In this document: in pieces, positions 21,024 through 28,566 of the stretch | Position numbering within the stretch: the first letter of the stretch is position 1 | Layout: the number at the start of each line of letters is the position of its first letter | Translations under genes and position numbers: made by a program | Notes under the pieces: model-generated | Seen by the model: only the letters and a program-made list of their open reading frames with translations | Told to the model about the DNA's origin: nothing | Databases searched by the model: none | Assembly (NCBI RefSeq): GCF_002002865.1 | Contig: NZ_CP019508.1 | Span: 1,580,501-1,644,500, forward strand | Source of the DNA: Brevundimonas sp. LM2 | Lineage (GTDB): Bacteria > Pseudomonadota > Alphaproteobacteria > Caulobacterales > Caulobacteraceae | Reading direction: 5' to 3' | DNA: 64,000 bases

Positions 21024-21253
21024 GCAGCGATGACGACCGGGGGATGATCCACCTCACGGGCCCCGTAGGCGAGACATGCGAGAATGTCGTCCGGCTCCAG
21101 ATCGGGATGATAGGACAGGATCGAGTCCGGACTCTCACCCGCAGCAAGCCAGCCCAAGACGTCAGCGACGGTAATCCGAATGCCGCGCACGCAGGGTTTT
21201 CCTCCGCGCTTGCCGGGCTCGATGGTGATGCGGGACAGGAGGTCTTCGCTCAT
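21020..21253 (-). CDS. DUF433 antitoxin candidate
   Basis: This is a 77-residue protein. GKPCVRGIRITVADVLGWLAAGESPDSIL is the classic DUF433 helix-turn-helix-like signature, followed by YHPDLEPDDILACLAYGA. The ATG at 21253 is preferred because AGGA lies about 8 bases upstream; the ATG three codons earlier has AGG directly against it. It precedes and overlaps the DUF5615 gene, the normal antitoxin-toxin order. It probably binds its own promoter and its partner. Confidence 0.8.
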   Translation of the reverse strand: MSEDLLSRITIEPGKRGGKPCVRGIRITVADVLGWLAAGESPDSILSYHPDLEPDDILACLAYGAREVDHPPVVIAA

Positions 21254-21277
21254 GTCCCGCATCCTATCACAGTTCGA

Positions 21278-22945
21278 TCAGCGACCGAATTTCTGGAACT
21301 TGATCCGGTGCGGGATCAGGGCGTCGGTGCCGAGGCGGCGCTTCTTGTCCTCCTCGTAGGCCTCGAAGTTCCCCTCGAACCATTCGACGTGGCTGTCGCC
21401 CTCGAAAGCCAGGATGTGGGTCGCGAGACGGTCCAGGAACCAGCGGTCGTGGGAGATGACCACGGCGCAGCCCGCGAACTCCTCCAGCGCCTCCTCGAGG
21501 TTCTGCAGCGTCTCGATGTCCAGGTCGTTGGTCGGCTCATCGAGCAGGATCAGGTTGCCGCCGGTGGCCAGGGTCTTGGCCAGGTGGACGCGGTTGCGCT
21601 CCCCGCCCGACAGCTGCCCGACCTTCTTCTGCTGGTCGCCGCCCTTGAAGTTGAACGAACCGACATAGGCGCGGGTGTTGATCTCGCGCTTGCCGACCAT
21701 CATCACGTCGGTGCCGCCGCTGATCTCCTCCCAGATGGTCTTGTTGGGGTCAAGGCTGTCGCGGGACTGGTCGACATAGGCCAATTTCACGGTCTCGCCG
21801 ACCTTGATGGTTCCGCCCTCCGGCGTCTCCTGACCGGTGATCAGGCGGAACATGGTCGATTTGCCGGCCCCGTTGGGCCCGATCACGCCGACGATGCCGT
21901 TGGGCGGCAGCTTGAAGGTCAGGTTGTCGAACAGCAGCTTGTCGCCATAGGATTTCTGCAGGCCTTCGACCTCCAGCACGACATTGCCCAGGCGCGGCCC
22001 GGGCGGGATCTGGATGTGGGCGTGGGTCTGGGCCCCTCGCAGGCTCTCCTGTTCCGTGACCATCCGCTCATAGGCGGCCAGACGGGCCTTGGACTTGGCC
22101 TGACGGGCCTTGGCCCCCGAGCGGACCCATTCCAGTTCGCGGGTGAGGGCGCGCTGGCGGGCCTCGGACTCCGAGTTCTCCTGGACCACGCGCTTCTGCT
22201 TCTGCTCCAGCCAGCTGGAGTAGTTGCCCTCGTAGGGGATGCCCTTGCCGCGATCGAGCTCCAGCGTCCACTTGGTCACCAGATCCAGGAAGTAGCGGTC
22301 GTGGGTCACCAGGATGACGCAGCCCGGGAAGGCTTCCAGATGGTGCTGCAGCCAGGCCACGGACTCGGCGTCCAGGTGGTTGGTCGGTTCGTCCAGCAGC
22401 AGCATGTCGGGCTTGGACAGCAGCAGGCGGGCCAGGGCGACGCGGCGCTTCTCGCCGCCGGACAGGTTGGTCACGGCCCAGTCGTCGGGCGGGCAACGCA
22501 GGGCGTCCATGGCCATCTCGATGCGGCTGTCGATGTCCCAGACGTCGCCGGCGTCGATCTTCTCCTGAAGGGCAGTCATCTCCTCCATCAGTTCGTCGGT
22601 GTATTCCTCGGCCATCTCGGTGGCGATGGCGTTGAAGCGGTTGACCCACTGCTTCTCCTCGCACCAGGCCTCAACGTTCTCGCGCACGTTCAGGGCGTCG
22701 TCGAGGTGGGGCTCCTGCTCCAGATAGCCGCGCTTGATCCCGTCGGCGGCCTTGGCCTCGCCCGAGAATTCCGGATCCAGACCCGCCATGATCTTCAGCA
22801 GGGTCGACTTGCCCGAGCCGTTCACGCCGACCACGCCGATCTTGGCGTCGTTGTAGAAGCTCAGCCAGATGTTCTCGAAGATCTTCTTGCCGCCGGGAAA
22901 GGCCTTGGTCAGGCCCTGCATCTGGAAAATATATTGCTGCGCCAT
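21278..22945 (-). CDS. ettA: Energy-dependent translational throttle protein, ABC-F ATPase
   Basis: This is a 555-residue ABC-F protein, the usual EttA length. Two ATPase domains are present: Walker A GVNGSGKST at residues 40-48 and GPNGAGKST near 358, signature motifs LSGGEKRR and LSGGERNR, and Walker B LLLDEPTNHLD and LLDEPTNDLD. Between them is a basic P-site tRNA interaction linker rich in Lys/Arg/Gln. EttA binds the ribosomal E site and gates the first elongation cycle according to energy state. It has no TM domain, so it is not a transporter. A hairpin terminator was not seen. Confidence 0.95.
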   Translation of the reverse strand: MAQQYIFQMQGLTKAFPGGKKIFENIWLSFYNDAKIGVVGVNGSGKSTLLKIMAGLDPEFSGEAKAADGIKRGYLEQEPHLDDALNVRENVEAWCEEKQWVNRFNAIATEMAEEYTDELMEEMTALQEKIDAGDVWDIDSRIEMAMDALRCPPDDWAVTNLSGGEKRRVALARLLLSKPDMLLLDEPTNHLDAESVAWLQHHLEAFPGCVILVTHDRYFLDLVTKWTLELDRGKGIPYEGNYSSWLEQKQKRVVQENSESEARQRALTRELEWVRSGAKARQAKSKARLAAYERMVTEQESLRGAQTHAHIQIPPGPRLGNVVLEVEGLQKSYGDKLLFDNLTFKLPPNGIVGVIGPNGAGKSTMFRLITGQETPEGGTIKVGETVKLAYVDQSRDSLDPNKTIWEEISGGTDVMMVGKREINTRAYVGSFNFKGGDQQKKVGQLSGGERNRVHLAKTLATGGNLILLDEPTNDLDIETLQNLEEALEEFAGCAVVISHDRWFLDRLATHILAFEGDSHVEWFEGNFEAYEEDKKRRLGTDALIPHRIKFQKFGR

Positions 22946-23064
22946 GAGGTGCGGTGCGCCCTGTCGTCTAAATCGAATGGGGATGTAGGCGCGGGATGTA
23001 GCGACCCGCACGCCGGGTGGCAAATGACCTAGGCCCAGGGCGCGGCGGTTTGAAGGCGCCGAGC

Positions 23065-23706
23065 CTACCAGCGAAAGACGAAGCGTCCCGCCAATGCGCC
23101 GGTCGCCGCGGCGACGACGATGCCGAGGGAGTACCAGACGGCCACGAAAGCCGCCGTGTGCTCCGGGCAATGCAGGCCGTACAGGGTGGCCGCCGTGCCC
23201 GCGGTCAGCACGCCCGCCGCCGCTCCGGCCAGGGTCGGGCGCGTGGGCGCGAAGGCCCGCGCCGCCCAGAACACGAAGGGGGCGGCAAGGGCGCTCAACA
23301 GTACGATGTTGGGCGTACAGACCCGCGCGCTGTCGCCCATGAGCGCAGGCATCCGCTGGGGCATCGGCATGGTCGCGATCTCGTAGCCGGCCAGAGCGAG
23401 GACGCCGAACAGCAGCCCAAACAGCGTCAGCAGCGGGGCCACGACCCCGGTGCCGGGCCGACCCAGGCGGACGAGCAGCCAGAAGCCGGTGACCGCAAGC
23501 GCCAGGGTGTAGGCGGCCTTGGCCCAGAAGGTCGGGCCCCCCATGGCCCCGGGCAGGTCGCTGCGGAACCCCAGCCACAGGCCGACGCTCGCCAGGACCA
23601 GCAGAACGCCCGGGATCATCCAGAGCAGGAGCCGGCGCTCGATCTGGCGATGAGGGGAGGGGGGCAGGTCGACGGCCAGGGCCTCGATGAGGTCTTCAGT
23701 CTTCAA
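23065..23706 (-). CDS. nrsF: NrsF-family anti-sigma-F membrane protein (DUF1109)
   Basis: This 213-residue protein has six hydrophobic segments after a short cytosolic N-terminus. Two isolated cysteines, Cys130 (ARVCTPN) and Cys180 (GLHCPEH), are predicted to face the periplasm. In Caulobacter NrsF two conserved cysteines are needed to sense metal stress and release sigma-F. The TTG at 23706 is chosen because GGAGG sits 5 bases upstream; this makes an 11-bp overlap with sigF. It should hold sigma-F at the membrane in unstressed cells. The upstream ATG at 23745 lies deep in sigF and is less likely. Confidence 0.88.
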   Translation of the reverse strand: MKTEDLIEALAVDLPPSPHRQIERRLLLWMIPGVLLVLASVGLWLGFRSDLPGAMGGPTFWAKAAYTLALAVTGFWLLVRLGRPGTGVVAPLLTLFGLLFGVLALAGYEIATMPMPQRMPALMGDSARVCTPNIVLLSALAAPFVFWAARAFAPTRPTLAGAAAGVLTAGTAATLYGLHCPEHTAAFVAVWYSLGIVVAAATGALAGRFVFRW

Positions 23707-24259
23707 GGTCGCCTCCTTCGGCGGAGACGTTCGCGAAGCGGGCATTCAGCGATTTCAAGCTGCGATGGATGCTGACCTTGGCCGCGGCCAAGCTGTAGCC
23801 GTGATTGGCTGCGGCCTCGGCGACCGTCAGGCCCCTCAGACGGACGTCCTCGATCAGGCGACGCTGGCGCGGGGGCAGCAGGGCCAGGCAGCGGGACAGG
23901 TCGGCGCTGGTGGCACCGTCCTCGACCGTATGGTCGGCGAACAGTTCGGCGGCCTCCTCCAGCGGGTGTGTCGGACGGCGGCCGCGACGCCGCAGGTGAT
24001 CGATCAGCTTGTGCCGGGCGATCGCATAGGCCCAGCCGGTGAAGGACTGGGCGCGGTCCCAGGTGGACCGCTTGGCATGGATGGCGATCAAGGTCTCCTG
24101 CACCAGATCCTCGGCATCCGCGCCCCCGTCGAACAGCCGGCGGGCGAAGAAGGGCCGCAGATGCGCGCCCAGATCGGTCAGAAGAACGCGCCAGGCCCCG
24201 GCGTCGCCGTCCAGGCCACGCAGCATCAGGGACTGGAGGTGCGCTTCGCGATCGGTCAC
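23696..24259 (-). CDS. sigF: ECF sigma factor, sigma-F type
   Basis: This 187-residue ECF sigma factor has region 2 with DAEDLVQETLIAIHAKRSTWD and FTGWAYAIARHKLIDHLRRRGRR (about 48-95), and region 4 with LPPRQRRLIEDVRLRGLTVAEAAANHGYSLAAAKVSIHRSLKSL (about 128-172). It is paired with nrsF and divergent from a DUF2282/DUF692/DUF2063/DoxX operon, the same arrangement as Caulobacter sigma-F. It should switch that operon on under copper or other metal stress. The start is a GTG at 24259 with GGGGG 5 bases upstream. A promoter-like site lies very close behind it. Confidence 0.9.
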   Translation of the reverse strand: MTDREAHLQSLMLRGLDGDAGAWRVLLTDLGAHLRPFFARRLFDGGADAEDLVQETLIAIHAKRSTWDRAQSFTGWAYAIARHKLIDHLRRRGRRPTHPLEEAAELFADHTVEDGATSADLSRCLALLPPRQRRLIEDVRLRGLTVAEAAANHGYSLAAAKVSIHRSLKSLNARFANVSAEGGDLED

Positions 24260-24270
24260 GTCACCCCCGC

Positions 24271-24295
24271 TTCGCCGACGGAGCCGAAAGGTTAC
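24271..24295 (-). promoter_or_regulatory. Possible sigma-F promoter for sigF-nrsF
   Basis: On the minus strand GTAACC (24295-24290) is followed after 15 bases by CGAA (24274-24271). This is one base shorter than the N16 spacing seen on the other strand. Transcription would begin only about 5 bases before the GTG of sigF, implying a leaderless or very short leader. Autoregulation is plausible but unproven. Confidence 0.4.
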
Positions 24296-24338
24296 GGCGA
24301 ACGTCGGGGCGACGCAAAAATATTCCTGTTCTGCAGCC

Positions 24339-24364
24339 GTAACCCGGCACCGGCTCCTGACGAA
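24339..24364 (+). promoter_or_regulatory. Sigma-F promoter of the bufferin operon
   Basis: GTAACC (24339-24344), exactly 16 bases, then CGAA (24361-24364). This matches the sigma-F promoter known from Caulobacter crescentus (GTAACC and CGAA elements). It lies 50 bases before the ATG of the DUF2282 precursor gene, with an AGGAG ribosome site at 24403-24407. Position and spacing make this one of the best-supported regulatory sites in the window. Confidence 0.85.
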
Positions 24365-24414
24365 GCCCAGGGCATGCGGTCACCACCGATCGCGTTAAAC
24401 CCAGGAGACTTCTG

Positions 24415-24708
24415 ATGACCCGCTCCCATGCCACCGTCGCCGGCCTGACCGCGGTCGCCGCCCTCGTCGCCGGCACCGGCCTCGCCAACGCCCAGAGCAA
24501 CACGCGCGCCACCGCCCCCAGCGTCGAGAAATGCTATGGCGTCGCGCTCGCCGGCAAGAACGACTGCGCGGCCGGGCCCGGCACGACCTGCGCCGGCACC
24601 TCGGTTCGCGACTATCAGGGCAATGCCTGGAAGAATGTGCCGGCGGGCACCTGTACCTCGATCCAGACCCCGCGCGGCAACGGTTCGCTGACGCCCGTCT
24701 CGCGCTGA
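24415..24708 (+). CDS. bufA: Bufferin-type RiPP precursor (DUF2282)
   Basis: This 97-residue precursor has a Sec signal peptide (about residues 1-27, ending LANAQ) and a mature part with four cysteines: Cys40 ([13 protein letters not shown]), Cys51, Cys59 (TTCAGTS) and Cys80 (PAGTC). The EKCYGVAxAGKNDCA and CAGTS blocks are the DUF2282 signature. In Caulobacter such peptides (bufferins) are modified on Cys by the DUF692 enzyme and exported to the periplasm, where they bind copper. The gene is first in a four-gene operon behind a sigma-F promoter. The same modification here is inferred from the conserved neighbours and cysteines. Confidence 0.9.
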   Translation: MTRSHATVAGLTAVAALVAGTGLANAQSNTRATAPSVEKCYGVALAGKNDCAAGPGTTCAGTSVRDYQGNAWKNVPAGTCTSIQTPRGNGSLTPVSR

Positions 24709-24723
24709 TCTCGGTTTAGCGCG

Positions 24724-25605
24724 ATGTCGCACAGATCGGTCGCCGGACAGCGCCCCGGTCGGTCCGTTCCCCCCGGGCCGACGGTGGGGCTGGGCCTGAA
24801 GCCCCTCCATTACGAAGAGGCCCTGGCCTGTCCCGCGGCCGGTCTGTGGTTCGAGGTCCACGCGGAAAACTACATGGTCGAGGGCGGGCCTCGGCTGGCC
24901 TGGCTGGAGGCGATCCGGCGCGACAAGCCCCTGTCGCTCCACGGCGTCGGCCTCTCGCTGGCGGCCGACGAGCCGCTCGATTTGGAGCATTTGGCGCGGC
25001 TCAGGGCCCTGGCCGACCGGTTCGAACCCTTCCTCATGTCCGAGCACCTGGCCTGGTCCCAGCGGGGCGGCGTCTATCACCCGGATCTGCTGCCGTTTCC
25101 ACGGACGCAAGGCATGCTGGATCGGGTTGCGGACAACGTCGCCCGCGCCCAGGACGTTCTCGGGCGCGCCCTCCTGATCGAGAATCCGTCGCTGTATCTG
25201 CCCCTCGCCGGACACGAGATGAGCGAACCCGACTTCCTCAATCGGCTCGTCTCCCGGACCGGCTGCGGTCTGCTGCTCGACATCAACAACGTCTACGTCA
25301 GCGCCAACAATGTCGGTGGCAGCGCCACGACCTACATCGACGCGCTGTCGTCGGACGCGATCGGCGAGATCCATCTGGCGGGCCATGCGCCTGATCCGGA
25401 GTGGGGCGAGGCCCTGCTGATCGACACCCACGCGGCAGACGTCTCGGAAGCCGTGTGGGATCTCTACGCGCGAACGATCCGGCGGATCGGTCCGCGTCCG
25501 ACCCTGATCGAGCGCGACGGCGACATTCCTCCGTTCGCCGCGCTGATGGCGGAGCGCGAACGCGCCGCCGTCGTGCTTCGCGTCGAGGGGATGCGCTGTG
25601 GCTGA
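24724..25605 (+). CDS. bufB: MNIO-family (DUF692) RiPP-modifying oxidase
   Basis: This 293-residue multinuclear non-heme iron oxidase is a TIM barrel like MbnB and HvfB. Candidate metal ligands sit in LHGVGLSL (about 72-79), MSEHLAW (about 105-111), LLIENPSLYL (about 154), LLLDINNVYVSANN (about 180-193), EIHLAGH (about 216) and LIERDGD (about 260). The known activity of the family is oxidative rearrangement of Cys in a peptide precursor into heterocycles. It starts 15 bases after the precursor gene and overlaps the partner gene by 8 bp. The substrate should be the peptide encoded at 24415-24708. Confidence 0.92.
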   Translation: MSHRSVAGQRPGRSVPPGPTVGLGLKPLHYEEALACPAAGLWFEVHAENYMVEGGPRLAWLEAIRRDKPLSLHGVGLSLAADEPLDLEHLARLRALADRFEPFLMSEHLAWSQRGGVYHPDLLPFPRTQGMLDRVADNVARAQDVLGRALLIENPSLYLPLAGHEMSEPDFLNRLVSRTGCGLLLDINNVYVSANNVGGSATTYIDALSSDAIGEIHLAGHAPDPEWGEALLIDTHAADVSEAVWDLYARTIRRIGPRPTLIERDGDIPPFAALMAERERAAVVLRVEGMRCG

Positions 25606-26383
25606 GCCCTTTCATGCGGCCATGCAGGCGGCCATCGAGGGCGACGACGCGGCTTTGACGCCCTGGCTTTCAACCCCGGAGGCCGGCCTTCCGGGCCTCG
25701 CCGTCTATCGGAACACCATCGCCAAGGCGCGCGCCGACGCCCTGGCCGCGCTCTATCCGACCGTGGCCCGGCTGGTCGGAGACGCCTGGTTTCGCGACGC
25801 GGCCGTCATCCATGCCCGGGCCCACCCGCCGGGCAATCCGGTCATGGATGACTATGGGGGCGCCTTCGCCGACTGGCTCGAGACCTTTCCGCCTGCGATC
25901 GACCTGCCGTTTCTGGCTCCGATCGCCCGCATCGACCGGGCCTGGAGCGAAGCGCATCGCGCGCCGGACGCGTCGGTCATGCGCGCGGCGGACTTCGCCG
26001 TCTTGTCGTCTGCGGATCTGTTCGGCTTGCGCGCGCGCCTGCATCCCTCGGTCCGGGTCTTCTGGTTCGACTGGACGGTGCCCTCGGTCTGGCTGGCCAA
26101 CCGTCCGGACAGCGACCCCCGAACCGCCGTGGTCTGGGACGAACAGTCCGAAGGGCTGCTCCTGGCGCGGCCTGACGGGCCCGTGCGGCATCACAGGCTC
26201 AGCCACGCACAGTGGCGGTTCCTCGATCTGTGTCGCCAGGACCTGCCGCTGGGCCAGGCCGCCGCGAGGCTCCGCCTGGATCGCCCGACCCTCGACCTCT
26301 CCCGCCTGTTGACCGATCTGATCGGCATGGGCGTTTTTTCCGGACTTCAGAAGGAGCCGCTCCGCTATGACAACGACCTCTGA
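25598..26383 (+). CDS. bufC: DUF2063 partner protein of the MNIO enzyme
   Basis: This 261-residue protein has the N-terminal DUF2063 domain: [33 protein letters not shown] at about 31-66, then [16 protein letters not shown]. Its variable C-terminal half may be a winged-helix-like or RRE-like segment. In MNIO systems this partner recruits the precursor and is needed for modification. GTG start, with an 8-bp overlap with the MNIO gene and a 17-bp overlap with doxX, points to tight co-translation. The family is also labelled a putative DNA-binding protein; in this context the RiPP role is favoured. Confidence 0.88.
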   Translation: MAEPFHAAMQAAIEGDDAALTPWLSTPEAGLPGLAVYRNTIAKARADALAALYPTVARLVGDAWFRDAAVIHARAHPPGNPVMDDYGGAFADWLETFPPAIDLPFLAPIARIDRAWSEAHRAPDASVMRAADFAVLSSADLFGLRARLHPSVRVFWFDWTVPSVWLANRPDSDPRTAVVWDEQSEGLLLARPDGPVRHHRLSHAQWRFLDLCRQDLPLGQAAARLRLDRPTLDLSRLLTDLIGMGVFSGLQKEPLRYDNDL

Positions 26384-26831
26384 CGGCATCGCGCGAAATC
26401 CCGCCGCCGCCTTCGATCCGATCGTGCGCGGGATCGAGCGGGCGCTGCCACTCGACCTGCTGACCCTGATCGTTCGCGGGGCGATCGCGGCGGTCTTCTT
26501 TCTGTCGGGCCGTACCAAGGTGGAAGGCCTGCTGACCCTCACCGACAGCACCTACTTCCTGTTCGCGGAGGAGTACCGCGTGCCCCTGCTACCGAGCGCC
26601 CTGGCCGCCCATCTGGCCACCTATGCCGAACACCTGTTCCCCGTTCTGATCGTCCTGGGCCTGGCCACGCGGGTGTCGGCCCTGGCCTTGCTGGGCATGA
26701 CCCTGGTGATCCAGATCTTCGTCTATCCGTCGGGCTGGCCCACGCATTTGCTCTGGGCGGCACTGCTGCTCTACCTGATCCGGTTCGGGGCCGGGGCTTT
26801 CAGCCTCGATCGGCTGCTGAAGCTGCCGTGA
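26367..26831 (+). CDS. DoxX-family membrane protein of the bufferin operon
   Basis: This 154-residue protein has four hydrophobic segments and the DoxX-type opening [22 protein letters not shown] at about 29-50. DoxX proteins are common last genes of DUF2282/DUF692 operons. They are thought to take part in redox chemistry at the inner membrane, but the role in bufferin maturation or copper handling is not settled. It overlaps bufC by 17 bp and ends 4 bp from the convergent TIGR02466 gene, with no room for a terminator. Confidence 0.85.
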   Translation: MTTTSDGIARNPAAAFDPIVRGIERALPLDLLTLIVRGAIAAVFFLSGRTKVEGLLTLTDSTYFLFAEEYRVPLLPSALAAHLATYAEHLFPVLIVLGLATRVSALALLGMTLVIQIFVYPSGWPTHLLWAALLLYLIRFGAGAFSLDRLLKLP

Positions 26832-26835
26832 CGCC

Positions 26836-27447
26836 TCAGGCGTAGTTGAAGCTGATCGAGATGCGGTCGGACTTGGCCGCGTTCACCGGCACCTCGTGGC
26901 GCAGCCAGCTTTCCCACATCAGCACCGATCCGGCCTGCGGGGCGAGATAGACGAAGGGCTGTTCCGACTGGGGGGCGGCCGGGTCGACGCCCGGTCGGGC
27001 CATCATCATCGGCAGGCGGGGATCCTCCAGCTTCAGCGCCGAGGCCCCGTCGGGGACCTCGACATAGACGGTGCCGCTGAGGAAGGCGTGGGGGTGCAGA
27101 TGGCCGGAATGGGCCCCGCCGGGCTTGAGGATATTGACCCACATCGTGTCCAGCCGCGGCTTGCGGGCCAGATCGAAATTCAGGCCCCGGGCATAGGCCA
27201 GGGCGTGGCGGTCCAGATGCTTCTTCAGCTCGGCGAACTCGGGCAGGCGCTGGGGCAGGTCGTTCAGCGAGCTGTAGGAGGTGTAGCCGCGGTAATTGTG
27301 CGTCTTGCTCCAGGCCCGGCCGGCCCCGTCCTCCGACGCCAGCATGCGGCAGGCCTCGACGAGCTCGGCGTTGAAGTCGGCGAAACCGGGCACGGTGGCC
27401 AGGGTGGCCTCATAGACCTGGGTGACGAAGAGGGGGCGCAGGGACAT
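26836..27447 (-). CDS. TIGR02466 family protein, 2OG-Fe(II) oxygenase-like
   Basis: This is a 203-residue double-stranded beta-helix protein. MWVNILKPGGAHSGHLHPHAFLSGTVYV (about 107-134) supplies an HxHP-type metal site and LRHEVPVN (about 184) the distal His. RISISFNYA at the C-terminus holds the Arg that binds 2-oxoglutarate in such enzymes. The family matches TIGR02466, a putative hydroxylase with unknown substrate. ATG at 27447 is preceded by AGGAG at a good distance. It converges on the bufferin operon but has its own direction, so it is not part of it. Confidence 0.78.
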   Translation of the reverse strand: MSLRPLFVTQVYEATLATVPGFADFNAELVEACRMLASEDGAGRAWSKTHNYRGYTSYSSLNDLPQRLPEFAELKKHLDRHALAYARGLNFDLARKPRLDTMWVNILKPGGAHSGHLHPHAFLSGTVYVEVPDGASALKLEDPRLPMMMARPGVDPAAPQSEQPFVYLAPQAGSVLMWESWLRHEVPVNAAKSDRISISFNYA

Positions 27448-27572
27448 GGCTTCTCCTACCCTCAGCGACCCAGCCTCGTCCACGCGGCGCGCGACCGATA
27501 CTGACGCACCGGCCGTCTAGGATGACATCCGGCCTGATGGAGCCGCCGAGACGGAGACGTGCGGGATGGACG

Positions 27573-27600
27573 GAAAACGGACTCTCGGCCACGAGAGTCC
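27573..27600 (-). terminator. Intrinsic terminator after the TrmN6-like gene
   Basis: On the minus strand GGACTCTC and GAGAGTCC form an 8-bp stem around GTGGCC, followed by GTTTTCC. It lies 18 bases after the stop of the TrmN6-like gene. The T run is short, so the termination may be partial. The same GGACTC/GAGTCC arms recur inside the gene end at about 27656-27684. Confidence 0.6.
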
Positions 27601-27617
27601 AAAACGAAGAAAGCGTT

Positions 27618-28448
27618 TCAACCGAGGGGCTTCGCCTGGGTTCCTGTCGATTTTGGACTCTGTGAACTCGGTTTTTCGGAGTCCAGTCCAGCCTTGCCGG
27701 TCAGGATCGCCTCCGCCTCGGCCGTATGCTTGGCCCCGGACCGGTCGTGTAGAACCAGGGCGGGCAGTAGCGTCAACGGCGCGCGTCCCCCGCGCACGGC
27801 CTGGACCAGAACGCGTTTCGCCGGATGGTCGGCGAAGGGCTGGATCGGGCGGATGGCGAACGACCCGCACCGCTCGCCCAGCAGGGCCAGCAGATCGGCC
27901 AGCCGGTCCGCCCGGTGGATGACGACGATGCGGCCCCCGTCGCGGACGCCGTCGATCAGAAAGCGCGTCCAGGCCGCCAGACCGTCGTCGGCGATCCAGG
28001 CCCCACGCTTGGCGGGGGCGGGCGGCCGCAGCGCGGTCTCGTGATCGAAGAAGGGCGGATTGCTGACGGCCCAGTCGAATCGCTCGAGGCCGAGCGCGGC
28101 GAAGCCCCCGGCCACGTCGGCCTGTACCGCGGCCATCCGGTCTTCCAGTCCATTAAGGACGGCATTGCGGGCCCCGAGAGCGGCCGCCCTCGCGTCACGC
28201 TCTATGCCGGTCAAGGCCACGCCTGGCCGGCGTACGGCGATCTGGGTTAGAACCGCGCCGACGCCGCACCCGGCTTCCAGCACCCGCTGCCCCGGCTGCG
28301 CCGCGACCGCCGCGGCCAGCAGGGCGGCGTCCATGCCAGCGCGATAACCGTCCGCGGCCTGCAGCAGGCGAACCTTTCCGCCCAGCAGGGCGTTCTCGGT
28401 GGGCTCGGCCTGCGCCACGACGGCGGACGATGGTGATGCGACGGTCAC
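27618..28448 (-). CDS. TrmN6-like tRNA (adenine-N6) methyltransferase
   Basis: This is a 276-residue N6-adenine-type methyltransferase. VLEAGCGVGAVLTQIA (about 56-71) is motif I and AVSNPPFFDHETA (about 127-139) is the NPPF catalytic motif used on exocyclic amino groups. The opening LLGGKVRLLQAADGYRAGMDAALLAAA matches the TrmN6/YfiC family, which methylates A37 of tRNA-Val. Many alphaproteobacterial members are annotated only as methyltransferase small-domain proteins. The Ser/Lys-rich tail (last 25 residues) encodes a DNA inverted repeat and may be dispensable. Confidence 0.8.
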   Translation of the reverse strand: MTVASPSSAVVAQAEPTENALLGGKVRLLQAADGYRAGMDAALLAAAVAAQPGQRVLEAGCGVGAVLTQIAVRRPGVALTGIERDARAAALGARNAVLNGLEDRMAAVQADVAGGFAALGLERFDWAVSNPPFFDHETALRPPAPAKRGAWIADDGLAAWTRFLIDGVRDGGRIVVIHRADRLADLLALLGERCGSFAIRPIQPFADHPAKRVLVQAVRGGRAPLTLLPALVLHDRSGAKHTAEAEAILTGKAGLDSEKPSSQSPKSTGTQAKPLG

Positions 28449-28566
28449 GCGGCTTGACCCCTCATGGTGGCGTCACCATTGTCCGGCGAAGCGGTTTGCT
28501 GCAAGCGGGCGCGATGAAGAAGCGGTGCGATCCTCCCGCGCGCCGCGATTTTGAGAGAGATTTCCG

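Noticed and set aside
21278..22945. ABC transporter or antibiotic-resistance ABC-F
   Set aside because: The 555-residue length and domain sequence fit EttA; there is no TM domain and no resistance-type interdomain extension.
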